From: Streptomyces kebangsaanensis
GTDB lineage: Bacteria; Actinomycetota; Actinomycetes; Streptomycetales; Streptomycetaceae
Length of the DNA: 47,259 bases
Assembly (NCBI RefSeq): GCF_001906585.1
Contig: NZ_JUJA01000160.1
Location: 97,741-144,999 of the forward strand
Direction of reading: 5' to 3'
Positions 26,370 to 37,832 of the stretch are shown here, in pieces. Below the pieces are notes generated by a model. That model made no database searches. It was not told the origin of the DNA and saw only the letters and a list, made by a program, of their open reading frames with translations. Positions within the stretch are counted from its first letter, which is position 1, and the number at the start of each line of letters is the position of its first letter. Both the position numbers and the translations under genes were made by a program.

Positions 26370-27698
26370 TCAACCCTCCCTTCCGGGCGGGAGTTTTGGT
26401 GTTCCGGGCGGGAAATCCCTGGAATTGTCCACCTGTGCGCTGCCTCGGCGGTTGGTCCGCCACAGTTGGCGGAGGTGCTTCGCGCCGGGCCGCACGAAGC
26501 GCGCGAGCATGGTGAGGAACGGCAGCGGGTCGTCGCCCGCCAGCCAGGCCAGCTCCGTCCCGCTCGCCCTCGCCGGCGCGTGCGGCGTCGTGTAGCCGCT
26601 GCGGCGGTAGGCGAGGAGGGCGGGCAGGTCGATGTTCTCCACGACGTACCGGTGACCCGCGCGCTGCTCCCCCTCCGGAACGGGGCGCCCGGTCAGGTCG
26701 AGGTGCATGGCACGCACGACGTCCACCCCCGAATCGCTCTCGAAGAGCCGGAACTGGGCGCCCATGCGCGGGTTGAAGTCGAGGAGCTTGTACTGCCCGT
26801 CGCGCCGGTCGAAGCGCAGGTCGAGGTCGACGATGCCGGTGAAGCCGATCTGCTTGATGAAACGCGCGGCGAGGTCGGCGAGTTCCGGGTTGTCGACGAC
26901 GTACGCGTTCGCCGTCATCCCCGCGTGCGGCGGCCAGGAGCGGACCTTGACGCCGGTGAACATCGCGAGCGGGGCCGCGTCCCGGCCGAAGTAGGCGTGC
27001 ACGATCCAGTCCTCGGCCTCCTCCCGCGGCAGGTACTCCTGGAGGATCACCCCCGGCCGCTCGCCCCAGTCGCGGGCGAGGGTCAGCAGGCCCTCGCGGG
27101 TGGTGATCCTCGTGGTGCCGTTCACCGCGGGGCTGCTGCGCCGTACGAACGCCTCGCGGTTCTTGGCCACCACCGGGAAGCGGGCCCTGTCGGCGAACGC
27201 CACGATGTCGTCGTACGACTGCGGGAAGGCGGCCGCGGGGCTGGGGATGCCGTGCTCCACGCACAGCTCGTGCAGGCCCTGCTTGCTGGCCAGGCGGCGC
27301 GGCAGACCGGGGGCGACGCGCGGGAAGAGGAAGCGGCTCCCCAGTTCGTCCTGGTGTTCGGCGATCAGGACGGCGGCCTCCTCGTCCGTGGGCACGAGGA
27401 CGGCGGGCCGGCCGATGCGGCGGCCGATCCTCAGCAGACCCTCCACCAGGTGGTCCGCCCCCTCCGTGCCCCGCGTCGGCCAGACGAACGCGCGCTTGAG
27501 GTAACGGGAGGCGGCGGCGGGCGTGTACGCGTCCTCGGTGATCGCGTACATGGGGACGCCGAGACGGCCCAGGCTGCGGATCGCACCCACCCCGCCGTGG
27601 TGCAGCGGGTAGTCCCCGAACTTCACGATCAGGCCCGGTACCTCACGGTCGGCCCGGAAAGGCACACTGACGGCATTCCTGGCCACGGGTCCCCCCAC
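26370..27698 (-). CDS. ATP-grasp domain protein
   Basis: 442 residues. The pre-ATP-grasp region (24-110) reads VKFGDYPLHHGGVGAIRSLGRLGVPMYAITEDAYTPAAASRY. It is followed by an ATP-grasp fold with RFPVVAKNREAF, VILQEYLPREEAEDWIVHAYF, GIVDLDLRFDRRDGQYKLLDFNPRMGAQFRLF (Mg/ATP acidic residues and NPR). The family joins a carboxylate to an amine or thiol via an acyl-phosphate; the product here is unknown. GTG at 27698 is used; GTG at 27686 (VARNAVSV) is equally possible. A clear promoter lies upstream (27746-27775). The last 40 residues are Arg/Pro-rich and probably disordered. Confidence 0.88.
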   Translation of the reverse strand: MGGPVARNAVSVPFRADREVPGLIVKFGDYPLHHGGVGAIRSLGRLGVPMYAITEDAYTPAAASRYLKRAFVWPTRGTEGADHLVEGLLRIGRRIGRPAVLVPTDEEAAVLIAEHQDELGSRFLFPRVAPGLPRRLASKQGLHELCVEHGIPSPAAAFPQSYDDIVAFADRARFPVVAKNREAFVRRSSPAVNGTTRITTREGLLTLARDWGERPGVILQEYLPREEAEDWIVHAYFGRDAAPLAMFTGVKVRSWPPHAGMTANAYVVDNPELADLAARFIKQIGFTGIVDLDLRFDRRDGQYKLLDFNPRMGAQFRLFESDSGVDVVRAMHLDLTGRPVPEGEQRAGHRYVVENIDLPALLAYRRSGYTTPHAPARASGTELAWLAGDDPLPFLTMLARFVRPGAKHLRQLWRTNRRGSAQVDNSRDFPPGTPKLPPGREG

Positions 27699-27745
27699 GT
27701 GTCCCCCCTATGGAGCGGACCCACCCCGTCCGCGTCCCCCAAAGG

Positions 27746-27775
27746 ACGCTAAGCCGGAATTGACTCCTCCCACAA
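27746..27775 (-). promoter_or_regulatory. candidate promoter of the ATP-grasp gene
   Basis: On the minus strand TTGTGG (27775-27770), 18 bases, then TAGCGT (27751-27746): close to the vegetative consensus. Leader of about 40 bases. Confidence 0.5.
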
Positions 27776-27901
27776 GGCCAATTCGGACATTGCAAACTCT
27801 TTAGGCCCTGCCCAAGAACGGCGGTACCCCCGTAACGTGTGGCGCGACCACATGGAAAGCACGTGGCTCACGTGGATAACGGGAAAGGAAGGCAGTACCC
27901 C

Positions 27902-29113
27902 ATGCCCCCCTTCGAGGTCCCCGAGGGCGACCCCTTCGGTCCGCACAACCTTCCCTACGGCGTCTTCTCCCGCGCCGGATCGCCGGAGAGGACCGTCGGC
28001 GTCCGGCTCGGCGACCACGTCCTCGACGCCGGGGCGGCGGCGCGGGCGCTCGGTTCGCCGTACGCCGGCCTGCTCGCGCAGCCGAGCCTGAACCCGCTGC
28101 TCGCCGCCGGCCGCACCGCGTGGACGGACGTGCGGCGCGCGCTGACCGAGTGGGTGACGGTGCCGTCCCACCGGGAGGCGGTCGCGCCGTTCCTGCACCC
28201 GCTGCCCTCGGTGACCCTGCACCTGCCCTTCGAGGTCGCGGACTACGTCGACTTCTACTCCTCGGAGAACCACGCCCGCAACGTCGGGCGGATCTTCCGT
28301 CCGGACGCCGCGGACTCCCTGACCCCCAACTGGAAGCATCTGCCGATCGGTTACCACGGCCGCTCCGGGACGGTGGTGGTCTCGGACACGGATGTCGTAC
28401 GCCCCTCGGGCCAGCGGAAGGCCCCCACGGACCCCGCGCCGGTGTTCGGCCCCTCGGTCCGGCTGGACATCGAGGCGGAGGTCGGCTTCGTGGTGGGCGT
28501 TCCGTCACGGATGGGGCAGCCGGTGGCGCTGGGCGACTTCCGCGAGCACGTCTTCGGGCTGTGCCTGCTCAACGACTGGTCGGCGCGCGACATCCAGGCC
28601 TGGGAGTACGTCCCCCTCGGCCCGTTCCTCGGCAAGTCCTTCGCCACGTCGGTGTCGGCGTGGATCACCCCGCTGGACGCGCTGGAGCACGCGCGGGTGG
28701 CTCCGCCGGAGCGCACGCACCCGCCGCTGCCCTACCTGGACGACTCCGCGGCGGAGCCCGGCGGTTACGACCTGCGGATCTCCGTCGCCATCAACGGTCA
28801 CGTGGTGTCCGAGCCGCCGTTCTCCACCATGTACTGGACGGCCGCGCAGCAGCTCGCCCACCTGACGGTCAACGGCGCCTCGCTGCGCACGGGCGACCTG
28901 TACGGCTCGGGCACGGTGAGCGGACCGGCCGAGCGCGAACGGGGCTCACTGCTGGAACTGACCTGGAACGGCCGGGACCCCCTCGAACTCCCGGACGGCA
29001 AGCGGACGTTCCTGGAGGACGGGGACGTGGTGACGCTGTCGGCCTGGGCTCCGGGGGCGGACGGCGCCCGGGTGGGGCTCGGGGAGGTGACGGGACGGAT
29101 CGTGTCGGGGTGA
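27902..29113 (+). CDS. fahA: fumarylacetoacetase
   Basis: 403 residues, full-length two-domain type: an N-terminal SH3-like part (1-115) and a C-terminal FAH barrel. Catalytic and metal positions are visible: DYVDFYSSENHARNVGRIFRP (metal Asp and catalytic His), IEAEVGFVVGVPS (two Glu), LLNDWSARDIQAWEYVPLGPFLGKSF (Asp and Lys). It hydrolyses 4-fumarylacetoacetate to fumarate and acetoacetate, the last step of tyrosine/homogentisate breakdown. No other gene of that pathway is nearby. Start ATG at 27902. Divergent from the ATP-grasp gene across a 203-base region. Well conserved along its length, so confidence in the family is high. Confidence 0.92.
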   Translation: MPPFEVPEGDPFGPHNLPYGVFSRAGSPERTVGVRLGDHVLDAGAAARALGSPYAGLLAQPSLNPLLAAGRTAWTDVRRALTEWVTVPSHREAVAPFLHPLPSVTLHLPFEVADYVDFYSSENHARNVGRIFRPDAADSLTPNWKHLPIGYHGRSGTVVVSDTDVVRPSGQRKAPTDPAPVFGPSVRLDIEAEVGFVVGVPSRMGQPVALGDFREHVFGLCLLNDWSARDIQAWEYVPLGPFLGKSFATSVSAWITPLDALEHARVAPPERTHPPLPYLDDSAAEPGGYDLRISVAINGHVVSEPPFSTMYWTAAQQLAHLTVNGASLRTGDLYGSGTVSGPAERERGSLLELTWNGRDPLELPDGKRTFLEDGDVVTLSAWAPGADGARVGLGEVTGRIVSG

Positions 29114-29162
29114 CGGGGACGCCCGTGGCCGGCGCGGCGGGGAAATCGGTCGCCGCCGGCCC

Positions 29163-29192
29163 CTGACTCCCGGTGCCCGTGACCGTCATACT
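29163..29192 (+). promoter_or_regulatory. candidate promoter of the M56-like peptidase gene
   Basis: CTGACT (29163-29168) and CATACT (29187-29192) are 18 bases apart; leader of about 100 bases. The sequence between is not coding in any convincing frame. Confidence 0.4.
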
Positions 29193-29301
29193 GGCGGCAG
29201 GCCGTGCGCGCCCGGCGCGCCGGCCGGCCGCACCCCACCGCCCCACCACCGCACGACCCCGACCCCCGCCCACCTCCGACGAGGACCCGGAGCCCGTGGC
29301 C

Positions 29302-30237
29302 ATGACCGTCTGCCTGCTCCTGCTGGCCGCCGTCGCGTTGACGGCCGCCGTGCCGGTCCCCCGCGCGCTGACCCGGGCGGCGTGGCCCGAGCGGGAGCCC
29401 GTCGTCGCGCTGTGGGTGTGGCAGTGCCTGGTCGCCACGGTGCTGCTGTGCTGCCTCGCCGCCCTGGTGCTGGGCACCGCGGCCGTCTTCCGCACCGTCC
29501 ACGACCGGGTCTTCGCCCCGGCGCCGCCGGCCGTGACCGCCGCGTACGACCTCTCGACGGCACCCGTCTGGACGGCCGGCCTCACCCTGCTGCTGGCCTG
29601 CGGCGCCGCCTGGACCACCGCGGCGCTCGCCCGCGAACTCGTCGAGGCGCGCCGGCGCCGCGGCCTGGCCCGCGCGCACCTGCGCGAACGCGCTCCCGAC
29701 CTGCCCGCGGGCCTTCCCGCGGCCCGCGGACCGCTGCTGGTGCTGGAGGACGAGTACCCCGACGCCCGGTGGATGCCCGGTCACCGCCCGCAGCTCGTCG
29801 TCACCACCGGCGCGCTGCGCCGGCTCACCGGCCACCAGCTCGACGCCGTCCTCGCCCACGAGCGCGGCCACGCCCGCGCCCGCCACGACTGGCTGCTGCA
29901 CCTGTCGACCGGGCTGGCCACCGGCTTCCCGCGCGTCCCGCTGTTCGCGCACTTCTGCGACCAGACCCACCGGCTGGTCGAACTGGCCGCCGACGACACG
30001 GCCTCCCGCCGCCACGGCCACCTCACCACGGCGCTGGCCCTGATCGAGCTCAACCAGCACCGCGGTGTCCTCTCCTGCGCCAACAGCCACCGCCTGCTGG
30101 GCGAGCGGGTGGACCGCCTCCTGAAGCCCCCGCCCCGGCTGAACCGCAGGCGCAGGGCGCTGACCACGGCGGCGGCGTCCCTGGTGCCCCTGCTCCCGCT
30201 GCTGATCACGTTCGCCCCGGGACTGACGGCCATGTGA
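29302..30237 (+). CDS. M56 (BlaR1-like) family membrane metallopeptidase
   Basis: 311 residues from ATG 29302 (a GTG six bases upstream is also possible). Hydrophobic helices at 3-20, 35-62 and 88-110, then the zinc motif LAHERGHARARHD (His 186, Glu 187, His 190) and a downstream ELAADDTAS whose Glu would be the third ligand. A last hydrophobic segment lies at 290-308. Topology and motif match the peptidase module of BlaR1/MecR1-type proteins but without a penicillin-binding sensor domain. Such proteins are normally encoded next to a BlaI/MecI repressor; none is seen here. The stop is 9 bases from the convergent recQ stop. Confidence 0.88.
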   Translation: MTVCLLLLAAVALTAAVPVPRALTRAAWPEREPVVALWVWQCLVATVLLCCLAALVLGTAAVFRTVHDRVFAPAPPAVTAAYDLSTAPVWTAGLTLLLACGAAWTTAALARELVEARRRRGLARAHLRERAPDLPAGLPAARGPLLVLEDEYPDARWMPGHRPQLVVTTGALRRLTGHQLDAVLAHERGHARARHDWLLHLSTGLATGFPRVPLFAHFCDQTHRLVELAADDTASRRHGHLTTALALIELNQHRGVLSCANSHRLLGERVDRLLKPPPRLNRRRRALTTAAASLVPLLPLLITFAPGLTAM

Positions 30238-30246
30238 GGTCCGCCC

Positions 30247-32232
<1,986 letters not shown>

Positions 32233-32303
32233 CGTCTCGTCCCCCGTGCGTCGTCCCTCGACCACTGCCTCCACGATAGGGGGCGGCACCGACAGCTCCG
32301 GAG

Positions 32304-32312
32304 TTGTCCACA
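32304..32312. promoter_or_regulatory. DnaA-box-like TTGTCCACA upstream of recQ
   Basis: Exact match to the Streptomyces DnaA box consensus, between the nuo1 terminator and the recQ start. A single box can occur by chance; a second copy of the same sequence lies at 34015-34023. Confidence 0.4.
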
Positions 32313-32334
32313 GGCCGCCGGCCCGGAGATCCGT

Positions 32335-32385
32335 ACATACGGCTGCCCGGTCCTCCGCTGACGGAAGTACCGGGCAGCCGTATGT
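32335..32385 (-). terminator. terminator of the nuo1 operon
   Basis: Perfect 17-base inverted repeat (32335-32351 with 32369-32385; arms begin ACATACGGCTGCCCGGT) with a 17-base loop that can form a further TCCG/CGGA pairing, 13 bases after the nuoN stop. No T-run, usual for this group. Confidence 0.85.
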
Positions 32386-32398
32386 CTCGGAGACGGCC

Positions 32399-34048
32399 TC
32401 AGCGCACGAACACCCCCGCCTGGTTCGCCAGGTCCAGGAAGTACTGCGGCGCCACGCCGAGCACCACCGTGACCGCCACGCCCACGCCGATCGCGGTCGT
32501 CGTCAGCGGTGACGGAACCGCCACCGTCGGGCCCTCGGAACGCGGCTCGCTGAAGAACATCAGGACGATCACGCGGATGTAGAAGAAGGCGGCGATCGCG
32601 GAGGAGATCACACCGATCACGACCAGCGGGACCGCGCCGCCCTGGGCCGCCGCCTTGAACACGGCGAACTTCCCCGCGAAGCCGGAGGTCAGCGGAATGC
32701 CGGCGAAGGCCAGCAGGAACACCGCGAAGACGGCCGCCACCAGCGGCGAACGGCGGCCGAGACCCGCCCACTTGGACAGGTGCGTGGCCTCGCCGCCCGC
32801 GTCGCGCACCAGCGTGACCACGGCGAAGGCGCCGATCGTCACGAAGGAGTACGCGGCCAGGTAGAACAGGACGGAGGAGACACCCTCCCTCGAGGTCGCG
32901 ATGACACCCGCGAGGATGAAACCGGCGTGGGCGATCGACGAGTACGCCAGCAGCCGCTTGATGTCGGTCTGCGTGATCGCGACGATCGCGCCGACCAGCA
33001 TGGTGACGATCGCCACCGCCCACATGACCGGCCGCCAGTCCCAGCGCAGGCCCGGCAGGACGACGTACAGCAGCCGCAGCAGCGCGCCGAAGGCCGCCAC
33101 CTTGGTCGCCGCCGCCATGAACCCGGTGACCGGGGTCGGCGCGCCCTGGTAGACGTCCGGCGTCCACATGTGGAACGGCACGGCGCCCACCTTGAACAGC
33201 AGGCCCATCACGACCATCGCGGCGCCGATGAGCAGCAGCGCGTCGTTGCCCATGGTGTTGGCCAGCGCCGGGTCGAGCCTCGGCACGTTCCCGTCGACGA
33301 CCTGGGCGATCGTCGCGTACGACACCGAGCCCGCGTACCCGTACAGCAGCGCGATGCCGAACAGGGTGAACGCGGAGGCGAACGCGCCCAGCAGGAAGTA
33401 CTTGACCGCGGCCTCCTGCGACATGAGCCGCTTGCGGCGGGCCAGCGCGCACAGCAGGTACAGCGGGAGGGACAGGACCTCCAGGGCCACGAACAGGGTC
33501 AGCAGGTCGTTGGCCGACGGGAACACCAGCATGCCGGCGACCGCGAAGAGGAGCAGCGGGAAGACCTCGGTGGTGGTGAAACCGGCCTTGACCGCGGCCT
33601 TCTCGCTGTCGCTGCCCGGTACGGACGCCGCCTGCGCGGCGAAGGAGTCGACCCGGTTGCCGTGCGCGGCCGGGTCCAGTCGCCGTTCGGCGAAGGTGAA
33701 CAGGCCGACCAGGGCCGCCAGCAGGATCGTGCCCTGCAGGAACAGGGAGGGTCCGTCGACGGCGATGGCACCCATGGCCGCGATCCGCGCCCTGGTGGTG
33801 CCGTACCCGTCCGCCGCGAGCGCGACGACCGCGGCGAACGCGGCGCAGAGCGCGACGACGGACACGAACACCTGCGCGTAGTAGCGCGACTTGCGCGGGA
33901 CGAACGCCTCGATGAGCACCCCGACGAGCGCCGCGCCCACGACGATCAGGGTGGGCGACAACTGCCCGTATTCGATCTTCGGCGCGTCGATCTTCGAGAT
34001 CGGATCGGCCGCGGTTGTCCACAGGCTGTGGACGGCCACTGCGCTCAC
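32399..34048 (-). CDS. nuoN: NADH-quinone oxidoreductase subunit N (NuoN), nuo1 operon, last gene
   Basis: 549-residue antiporter-like membrane subunit adjoining NuoK. About fourteen helices. Signatures: the acidic helix [48 protein letters not shown], the lysine segment [36 protein letters not shown], and [19 protein letters not shown]. Start GTG at 34048 overlaps the nuoM TGA (GTGA). The N-terminal tail (28 residues before the first helix) is encoded by DNA that contains a 17-base palindrome. Followed by the operon terminator. Confidence 0.96.
   Translation of the reverse strand: MSAVAVHSLWTTAADPISKIDAPKIEYGQLSPTLIVVGAALVGVLIEAFVPRKSRYYAQVFVSVVALCAAFAAVVALAADGYGTTRARIAAMGAIAVDGPSLFLQGTILLAALVGLFTFAERRLDPAAHGNRVDSFAAQAASVPGSDSEKAAVKAGFTTTEVFPLLLFAVAGMLVFPSANDLLTLFVALEVLSLPLYLLCALARRKRLMSQEAAVKYFLLGAFASAFTLFGIALLYGYAGSVSYATIAQVVDGNVPRLDPALANTMGNDALLLIGAAMVVMGLLFKVGAVPFHMWTPDVYQGAPTPVTGFMAAATKVAAFGALLRLLYVVLPGLRWDWRPVMWAVAIVTMLVGAIVAITQTDIKRLLAYSSIAHAGFILAGVIATSREGVSSVLFYLAAYSFVTIGAFAVVTLVRDAGGEATHLSKWAGLGRRSPLVAAVFAVFLLAFAGIPLTSGFAGKFAVFKAAAQGGAVPLVVIGVISSAIAAFFYIRVIVLMFFSEPRSEGPTVAVPSPLTTTAIGVGVAVTVVLGVAPQYFLDLANQAGVFVR
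34015..34035. promoter_or_regulatory. palindrome with two inverted DnaA-box-like sequences inside the nuoN start region
   Basis: GTCCACAG-G-CTGTGGAC is a perfect 8-base inverted repeat (34017-34033). The left half extends to TTGTCCACA (34015-34023) and the right half, read on the other strand, gives CCGTCCACA (34035-34027). Both fit the actinomycete DnaA box. It lies within codons 5-12 of nuoN. Confidence 0.45.
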
Positions 34049-35616
34049 TTGGCCGCCTCCATCTCGGGCTTGGGGTCGGTCTTGTGTACGTCGGACATGG
34101 TCTGCTTGACCGCCGGGTTGACGATGTCCGTGACGGGCTTGGGATAGACGCCCAGGAAGACCAGCAGCACGATCAGCGGGGCCACGACCACCAGCTCCCG
34201 CACCCGCAGGTCCGGCATCGCCGAGACTTCCTTCCTGACCGGACCGGTCATCGTCCTCTGGTAGAGGACGAGGGTGTACAGCGCGGCGAGCACGATGCCG
34301 AAGGTGGCGACGACGCCGACCGCCGGGTAGCGCGTGAACGTGCCGACCAGGACCAGGAACTCACTGACGAAGGGCGCCAGTCCCGGCAGCGACAGGGTGG
34401 CGAGGCCGCCGATCAGGAACGTGCCGGCGAGCACCGGGGCGACCTTCTGCACACCGCCGTAGTCGGCGATGAGCCGGGAGCCGCGGCGGGAGATCAGGAA
34501 GCCGGCGATCAGCATGAGCACGGCCGTCGACAGGCCGTGGTTGACCATGTAGAGCGTCGCCCCGGACTGGCCCTGGCTGGTCATCGCGAAGATGCCCATG
34601 ATGATGAAGCCGAAGTGCGAGATCGACGCGTACGCGATCAGGCGCTTGATGTCCCGCTGGCCGACCGCCAGCAGCGCACCGTAGATGATGCTGATCAGGG
34701 CCAGGACCAGGATGACCGGCGTGGCCCACTTGCTCGCCTCCGGGAACAGCTGGAGGCAGAAGCGGAGCATCGCGAAGGTGCCCACCTTGTCGACCACGGC
34801 CGTGATGAGGACGGCGACCGGCGCGGTGGACTCCTGCATGGCGTTGGGCAGCCAGGTGTGCAGTGGCCACAGCGGCGCCTTCACCGCGAAGGCGAAGAAG
34901 AAGCCGAGGAACAGCCAGCGTTCGACGCCGGTCGCCATGTGCAGCGAGCCGTTCGCACGGGCCTGCGCGATCTCGGTGAGCGAGAAGCTCCCGGCGACCA
35001 CGTACAGGCCGATCACCGCGGCCAGCATGATCAGGCCGCCGACCAGGTTGTAGAGCAGGAACTTCACCGCCGCGTACGACCGCTGCGTCGACGCCGCCTT
35101 CTCCCCGTGCTCGTGGGCACGGTCCCCGAAGCCGCCGATCAGGAAGTACAGCGGGATCAGCATGGCTTCGAAGAAGATGTAGAAGAGGAAGACGTCGGTG
35201 GCCTCGAAGGAGATGATCACCATCGCCTCGAGGGCCAGGATCAGGGCGAAGAAGCCCTGCGTCGGCCGCCAGCGGCGGCTTCCGGTTTCCAGCGGGTCGG
35301 CGTCGTGCCAGCCCGCCAGCATCACGAACGGGACGAGCAGGGCGGTCAGCCCGATCAGTGCCACCGCGATGCCGTCCACGCCCAGCTCGTACCGGACCCC
35401 GAAGGCCGCGATCCAGGAGTGGGACTCGGTGAGCTGGTAGCGGGCGCCGCCCGGGTCGAAGCGGACCAGGATGGCGACCGCCAGCGCGAACGTGCCGAGC
35501 GAGACGGCCAGCGCGAGCCACTTGGCGGCGGTGCGCCGGGCGGCCGGCACGGCGGCCGTGGCGACGGCCCCGACGGCCGGGAGTACCGCCGTCGCTGTCA
35601 GCAGAGGAAAGGACAT
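34045..35616 (-). CDS. nuoM: NADH-quinone oxidoreductase subunit M (NuoM), nuo1 operon
   Basis: 523-residue antiporter-like subunit. Conserved glutamate in FYIFFEAMLIPLYFLIGGFG (about residue 150), the helix KAPLWPLHTWLPNAMQESTAPVAVLITAVVDKVGTF, YASISHFGFIIMGIFA, and MVNHGLSTAVLMLIAGFL. Start ATG at 35616, 5 bases after the nuoL stop; the ribosome site is weak, so translation probably relies on coupling. The stop overlaps the nuoN start. Lacks the basic loop seen near the N-terminus of the second-cluster NuoM. Confidence 0.96.
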   Translation of the reverse strand: MSFPLLTATAVLPAVGAVATAAVPAARRTAAKWLALAVSLGTFALAVAILVRFDPGGARYQLTESHSWIAAFGVRYELGVDGIAVALIGLTALLVPFVMLAGWHDADPLETGSRRWRPTQGFFALILALEAMVIISFEATDVFLFYIFFEAMLIPLYFLIGGFGDRAHEHGEKAASTQRSYAAVKFLLYNLVGGLIMLAAVIGLYVVAGSFSLTEIAQARANGSLHMATGVERWLFLGFFFAFAVKAPLWPLHTWLPNAMQESTAPVAVLITAVVDKVGTFAMLRFCLQLFPEASKWATPVILVLALISIIYGALLAVGQRDIKRLIAYASISHFGFIIMGIFAMTSQGQSGATLYMVNHGLSTAVLMLIAGFLISRRGSRLIADYGGVQKVAPVLAGTFLIGGLATLSLPGLAPFVSEFLVLVGTFTRYPAVGVVATFGIVLAALYTLVLYQRTMTGPVRKEVSAMPDLRVRELVVVAPLIVLLVFLGVYPKPVTDIVNPAVKQTMSDVHKTDPKPEMEAAK

Positions 35617-35621
35617 CGGTA

Positions 35622-37517
35622 TCAGACCGCCCTCATCAGCAGGGTCGCGGCCACCAGGAGTGCCGCACCGCCGAACATCGAGACCGCGTAGGAGCGCGCG
35701 AAGCCGTTCTGCAGCCGGCGCATCCGCCCGGACAGGCCGCCGACCGAGGCCGCCGTGCCGTTGACGACTCCGTCGACCAGGGTGTGGTCGAGGTACACCA
35801 GGGACCGCGTGAGGTGCTCGCCGCCGCGGACCAGGACGACGTGGTTGAAGTCGTCCTGGAGCAGGTCGCGCCGGGCGGCCCGGGTGAGCAGCGACCCGCG
35901 CGGGGCGACGACCGGGACCGGCTTGCGGCCGTACTGGGCCCAGGCGGCGGCCACGCCGATCACCAGACAGACCATGGTCGCCGCGGTGACCGTCCACGCG
36001 CTGAGCGGCGAGTTGCCCTCGCTGTGGCCGGTGACCGGCTCCAGCCAGTGCAGGAAGCGGTCGCCGATGCTGAAGAACGCGCCGCCGAAGACCGACCCGA
36101 CGGCCAGCACGATCATGGGGATCGTCATGACCCCGGGCGACTCGTGCGGGTGCGGCTCGGTGCCGTTCTCGTCGGGCTGCCAGCGCTTCTCGCCGAAGAA
36201 GGTCATCAGCATCACGCGCGTCATGTAGAACGCCGTGATGGCAGCGCCCAGCAGGGCCGCGCCGCCGAGGATCCAGCCCTCGGTGCCGCCCTTGGCGAAG
36301 GCCGCCTCGATGATCCTGTCCTTGGAGAAGAAGCCGGACAGGCCCGGGAAGCCGATGATGGCGAGGTAGCCGAGACCGAAGGTGATGAACGTGACCGGCA
36401 TGTACTTCCGCAGGCCGCCGTACTTGCGCATGTCGACCTCGTCGTTCATGCCGTGCATGACCGAACCGGCGCCGAGGAACAGCCCGGCCTTGAAGAAGCC
36501 GTGCGTGACCAGGTGCATGATCGCGAAGACGTAGCCGATGGGGCCGAGGCCCGCGGCCAGCACCATGTAGCCGATCTGCGACATGGTCGAGCCGGCCAGC
36601 GCCTTCTTGATGTCGTCCTTCGCGCAACCGACGATCGCACCGAACAGCAGCGTGACCGCGCCGACGACGGTGACCACGAGCTGTGCGCCGGGCGCGCCGT
36701 TGAAGACCGCCGCGGAGCGGACGATCAGGTAGACGCCCGCGGTGACCATCGTGGCGGCGTGGATGAGGGCGGAGACCGGGGTCGGGCCCTCCATCGCGTC
36801 ACCGAGCCAGGACTGCAGCGGCACCTGGGCGGACTTGCCGCAGGCGGCGAGCAGCAGCATCAGGGCGATGGCGGTGAGCCTGCCCTCGGAGGCGTCACCG
36901 ACGTGGCTGAACACCGGCCCGAAGGCGAAGGTCCCGAACGTCGCGAACATCAGCATGACCGCGATGGCCAGGCCCATGTCGCCGACCCGGTTGACCAGGA
37001 AGGCCTTCTTCGCCGCGGTGGCCGCGGCGGGCTTGTGCTGCCAGAAGCCGATCAGCAGGTAGGAGGCGAGACCGACGCCCTCCCAGCCGAAGTACAGCAG
37101 CAGGTAGTTGTCGGCGAGGACGAGCAGCAGCATCGCCGCGAGGAACAGGTTCAGATAGCCGAAGAAGCGGCGGCGCCGCTCGTCGTGCTCCATGTACCCG
37201 ACCGAGTACAGGTGGATCAGCGAGCCGACGCCGGTGATCAGCAGCACGAACGTCATCGACAGCTGGTCGAGGCGGAACGTGGCGTCCGCCTGGAAGCCGG
37301 CCACCGGGATCCAGCTGAACAGGTGCTGGGTCAGGGTCCGCTGGTCGGCGCTCCTGCCGAGCAGGTCGGCGAAGAGGACCAGGCCGATCACGAAGGAGGC
37401 GGCCGCGAGCGCCGTGCCGATCCAGTGGCCGACGGCGTCGAGGCGCCGGCCGCCGACCAGGAGGACGGCCGCTCCGAGCAGGGGCGCCGCGATCAGCAGC
37501 GCAATCAGGTTCTCCAC
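35622..37517 (-). CDS. nuoL: NADH-quinone oxidoreductase subunit L (NuoL), nuo1 operon
   Basis: 631-residue distal antiporter-like subunit. [20 protein letters not shown] holds the conserved glutamate (about 146). [51 protein letters not shown] and [21 protein letters not shown] carry the proton-path lysine and histidine positions. A long hydrophilic stretch near 510-590 fits the lateral helix, and a final helix ends the protein. GTG at 37517 lies 15 bases after the nuoK stop, one of the few real gaps in this operon, with a GGAAG-like ribosome site. Confidence 0.96.
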   Translation of the reverse strand: MENLIALLIAAPLLGAAVLLVGGRRLDAVGHWIGTALAAASFVIGLVLFADLLGRSADQRTLTQHLFSWIPVAGFQADATFRLDQLSMTFVLLITGVGSLIHLYSVGYMEHDERRRRFFGYLNLFLAAMLLLVLADNYLLLYFGWEGVGLASYLLIGFWQHKPAAATAAKKAFLVNRVGDMGLAIAVMLMFATFGTFAFGPVFSHVGDASEGRLTAIALMLLLAACGKSAQVPLQSWLGDAMEGPTPVSALIHAATMVTAGVYLIVRSAAVFNGAPGAQLVVTVVGAVTLLFGAIVGCAKDDIKKALAGSTMSQIGYMVLAAGLGPIGYVFAIMHLVTHGFFKAGLFLGAGSVMHGMNDEVDMRKYGGLRKYMPVTFITFGLGYLAIIGFPGLSGFFSKDRIIEAAFAKGGTEGWILGGAALLGAAITAFYMTRVMLMTFFGEKRWQPDENGTEPHPHESPGVMTIPMIVLAVGSVFGGAFFSIGDRFLHWLEPVTGHSEGNSPLSAWTVTAATMVCLVIGVAAAWAQYGRKPVPVVAPRGSLLTRAARRDLLQDDFNHVVLVRGGEHLTRSLVYLDHTLVDGVVNGTAASVGGLSGRMRRLQNGFARSYAVSMFGGAALLVAATLLMRAV

Positions 37518-37532
37518 GATTCTTCCGACCCC

Positions 37533-37832
37533 TTACAGCTTCATCAGGCTGGCGTCGTCGACCGAGGCCGAGTGGCGGGAACGGAACAGCGACACGATGA
37601 TCGCGAGCCCGACCACGACCTCCGCTGCGGCGACGACCATCGTGAAGAACGCGATGATCTGGCCGTCGAGGTTGCCGTGCATCCGGGAGAAGGCGACGAG
37701 CGCGAGGTTGCAGGCGTTCAGCATCAGCTCGATGCACATGAAGACCACGATGGCGTTGCGCCGGATCAGCACGCCGGTGGCGCCGATCGTGAACAACAGG
37801 GCGGCGAGATAGAGGTAGTTGACGGGATTCAC
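37533..37832 (-). CDS. nuoK: NADH-quinone oxidoreductase subunit K (NuoK), nuo1 operon
   Basis: 99 residues, the family norm. Three helices, with [25 protein letters not shown] bearing the conserved glutamate and [23 protein letters not shown] as the third. Start GTG at 37832, seven bases after GAGGAGG and overlapping the nuoJ stop (GTGA). Unlike the second-cluster NuoK it has no acidic tail. Confidence 0.95.
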   Translation of the reverse strand: MNPVNYLYLAALLFTIGATGVLIRRNAIVVFMCIELMLNACNLALVAFSRMHGNLDGQIIAFFTMVVAAAEVVVGLAIIVSLFRSRHSASVDDASLMKL

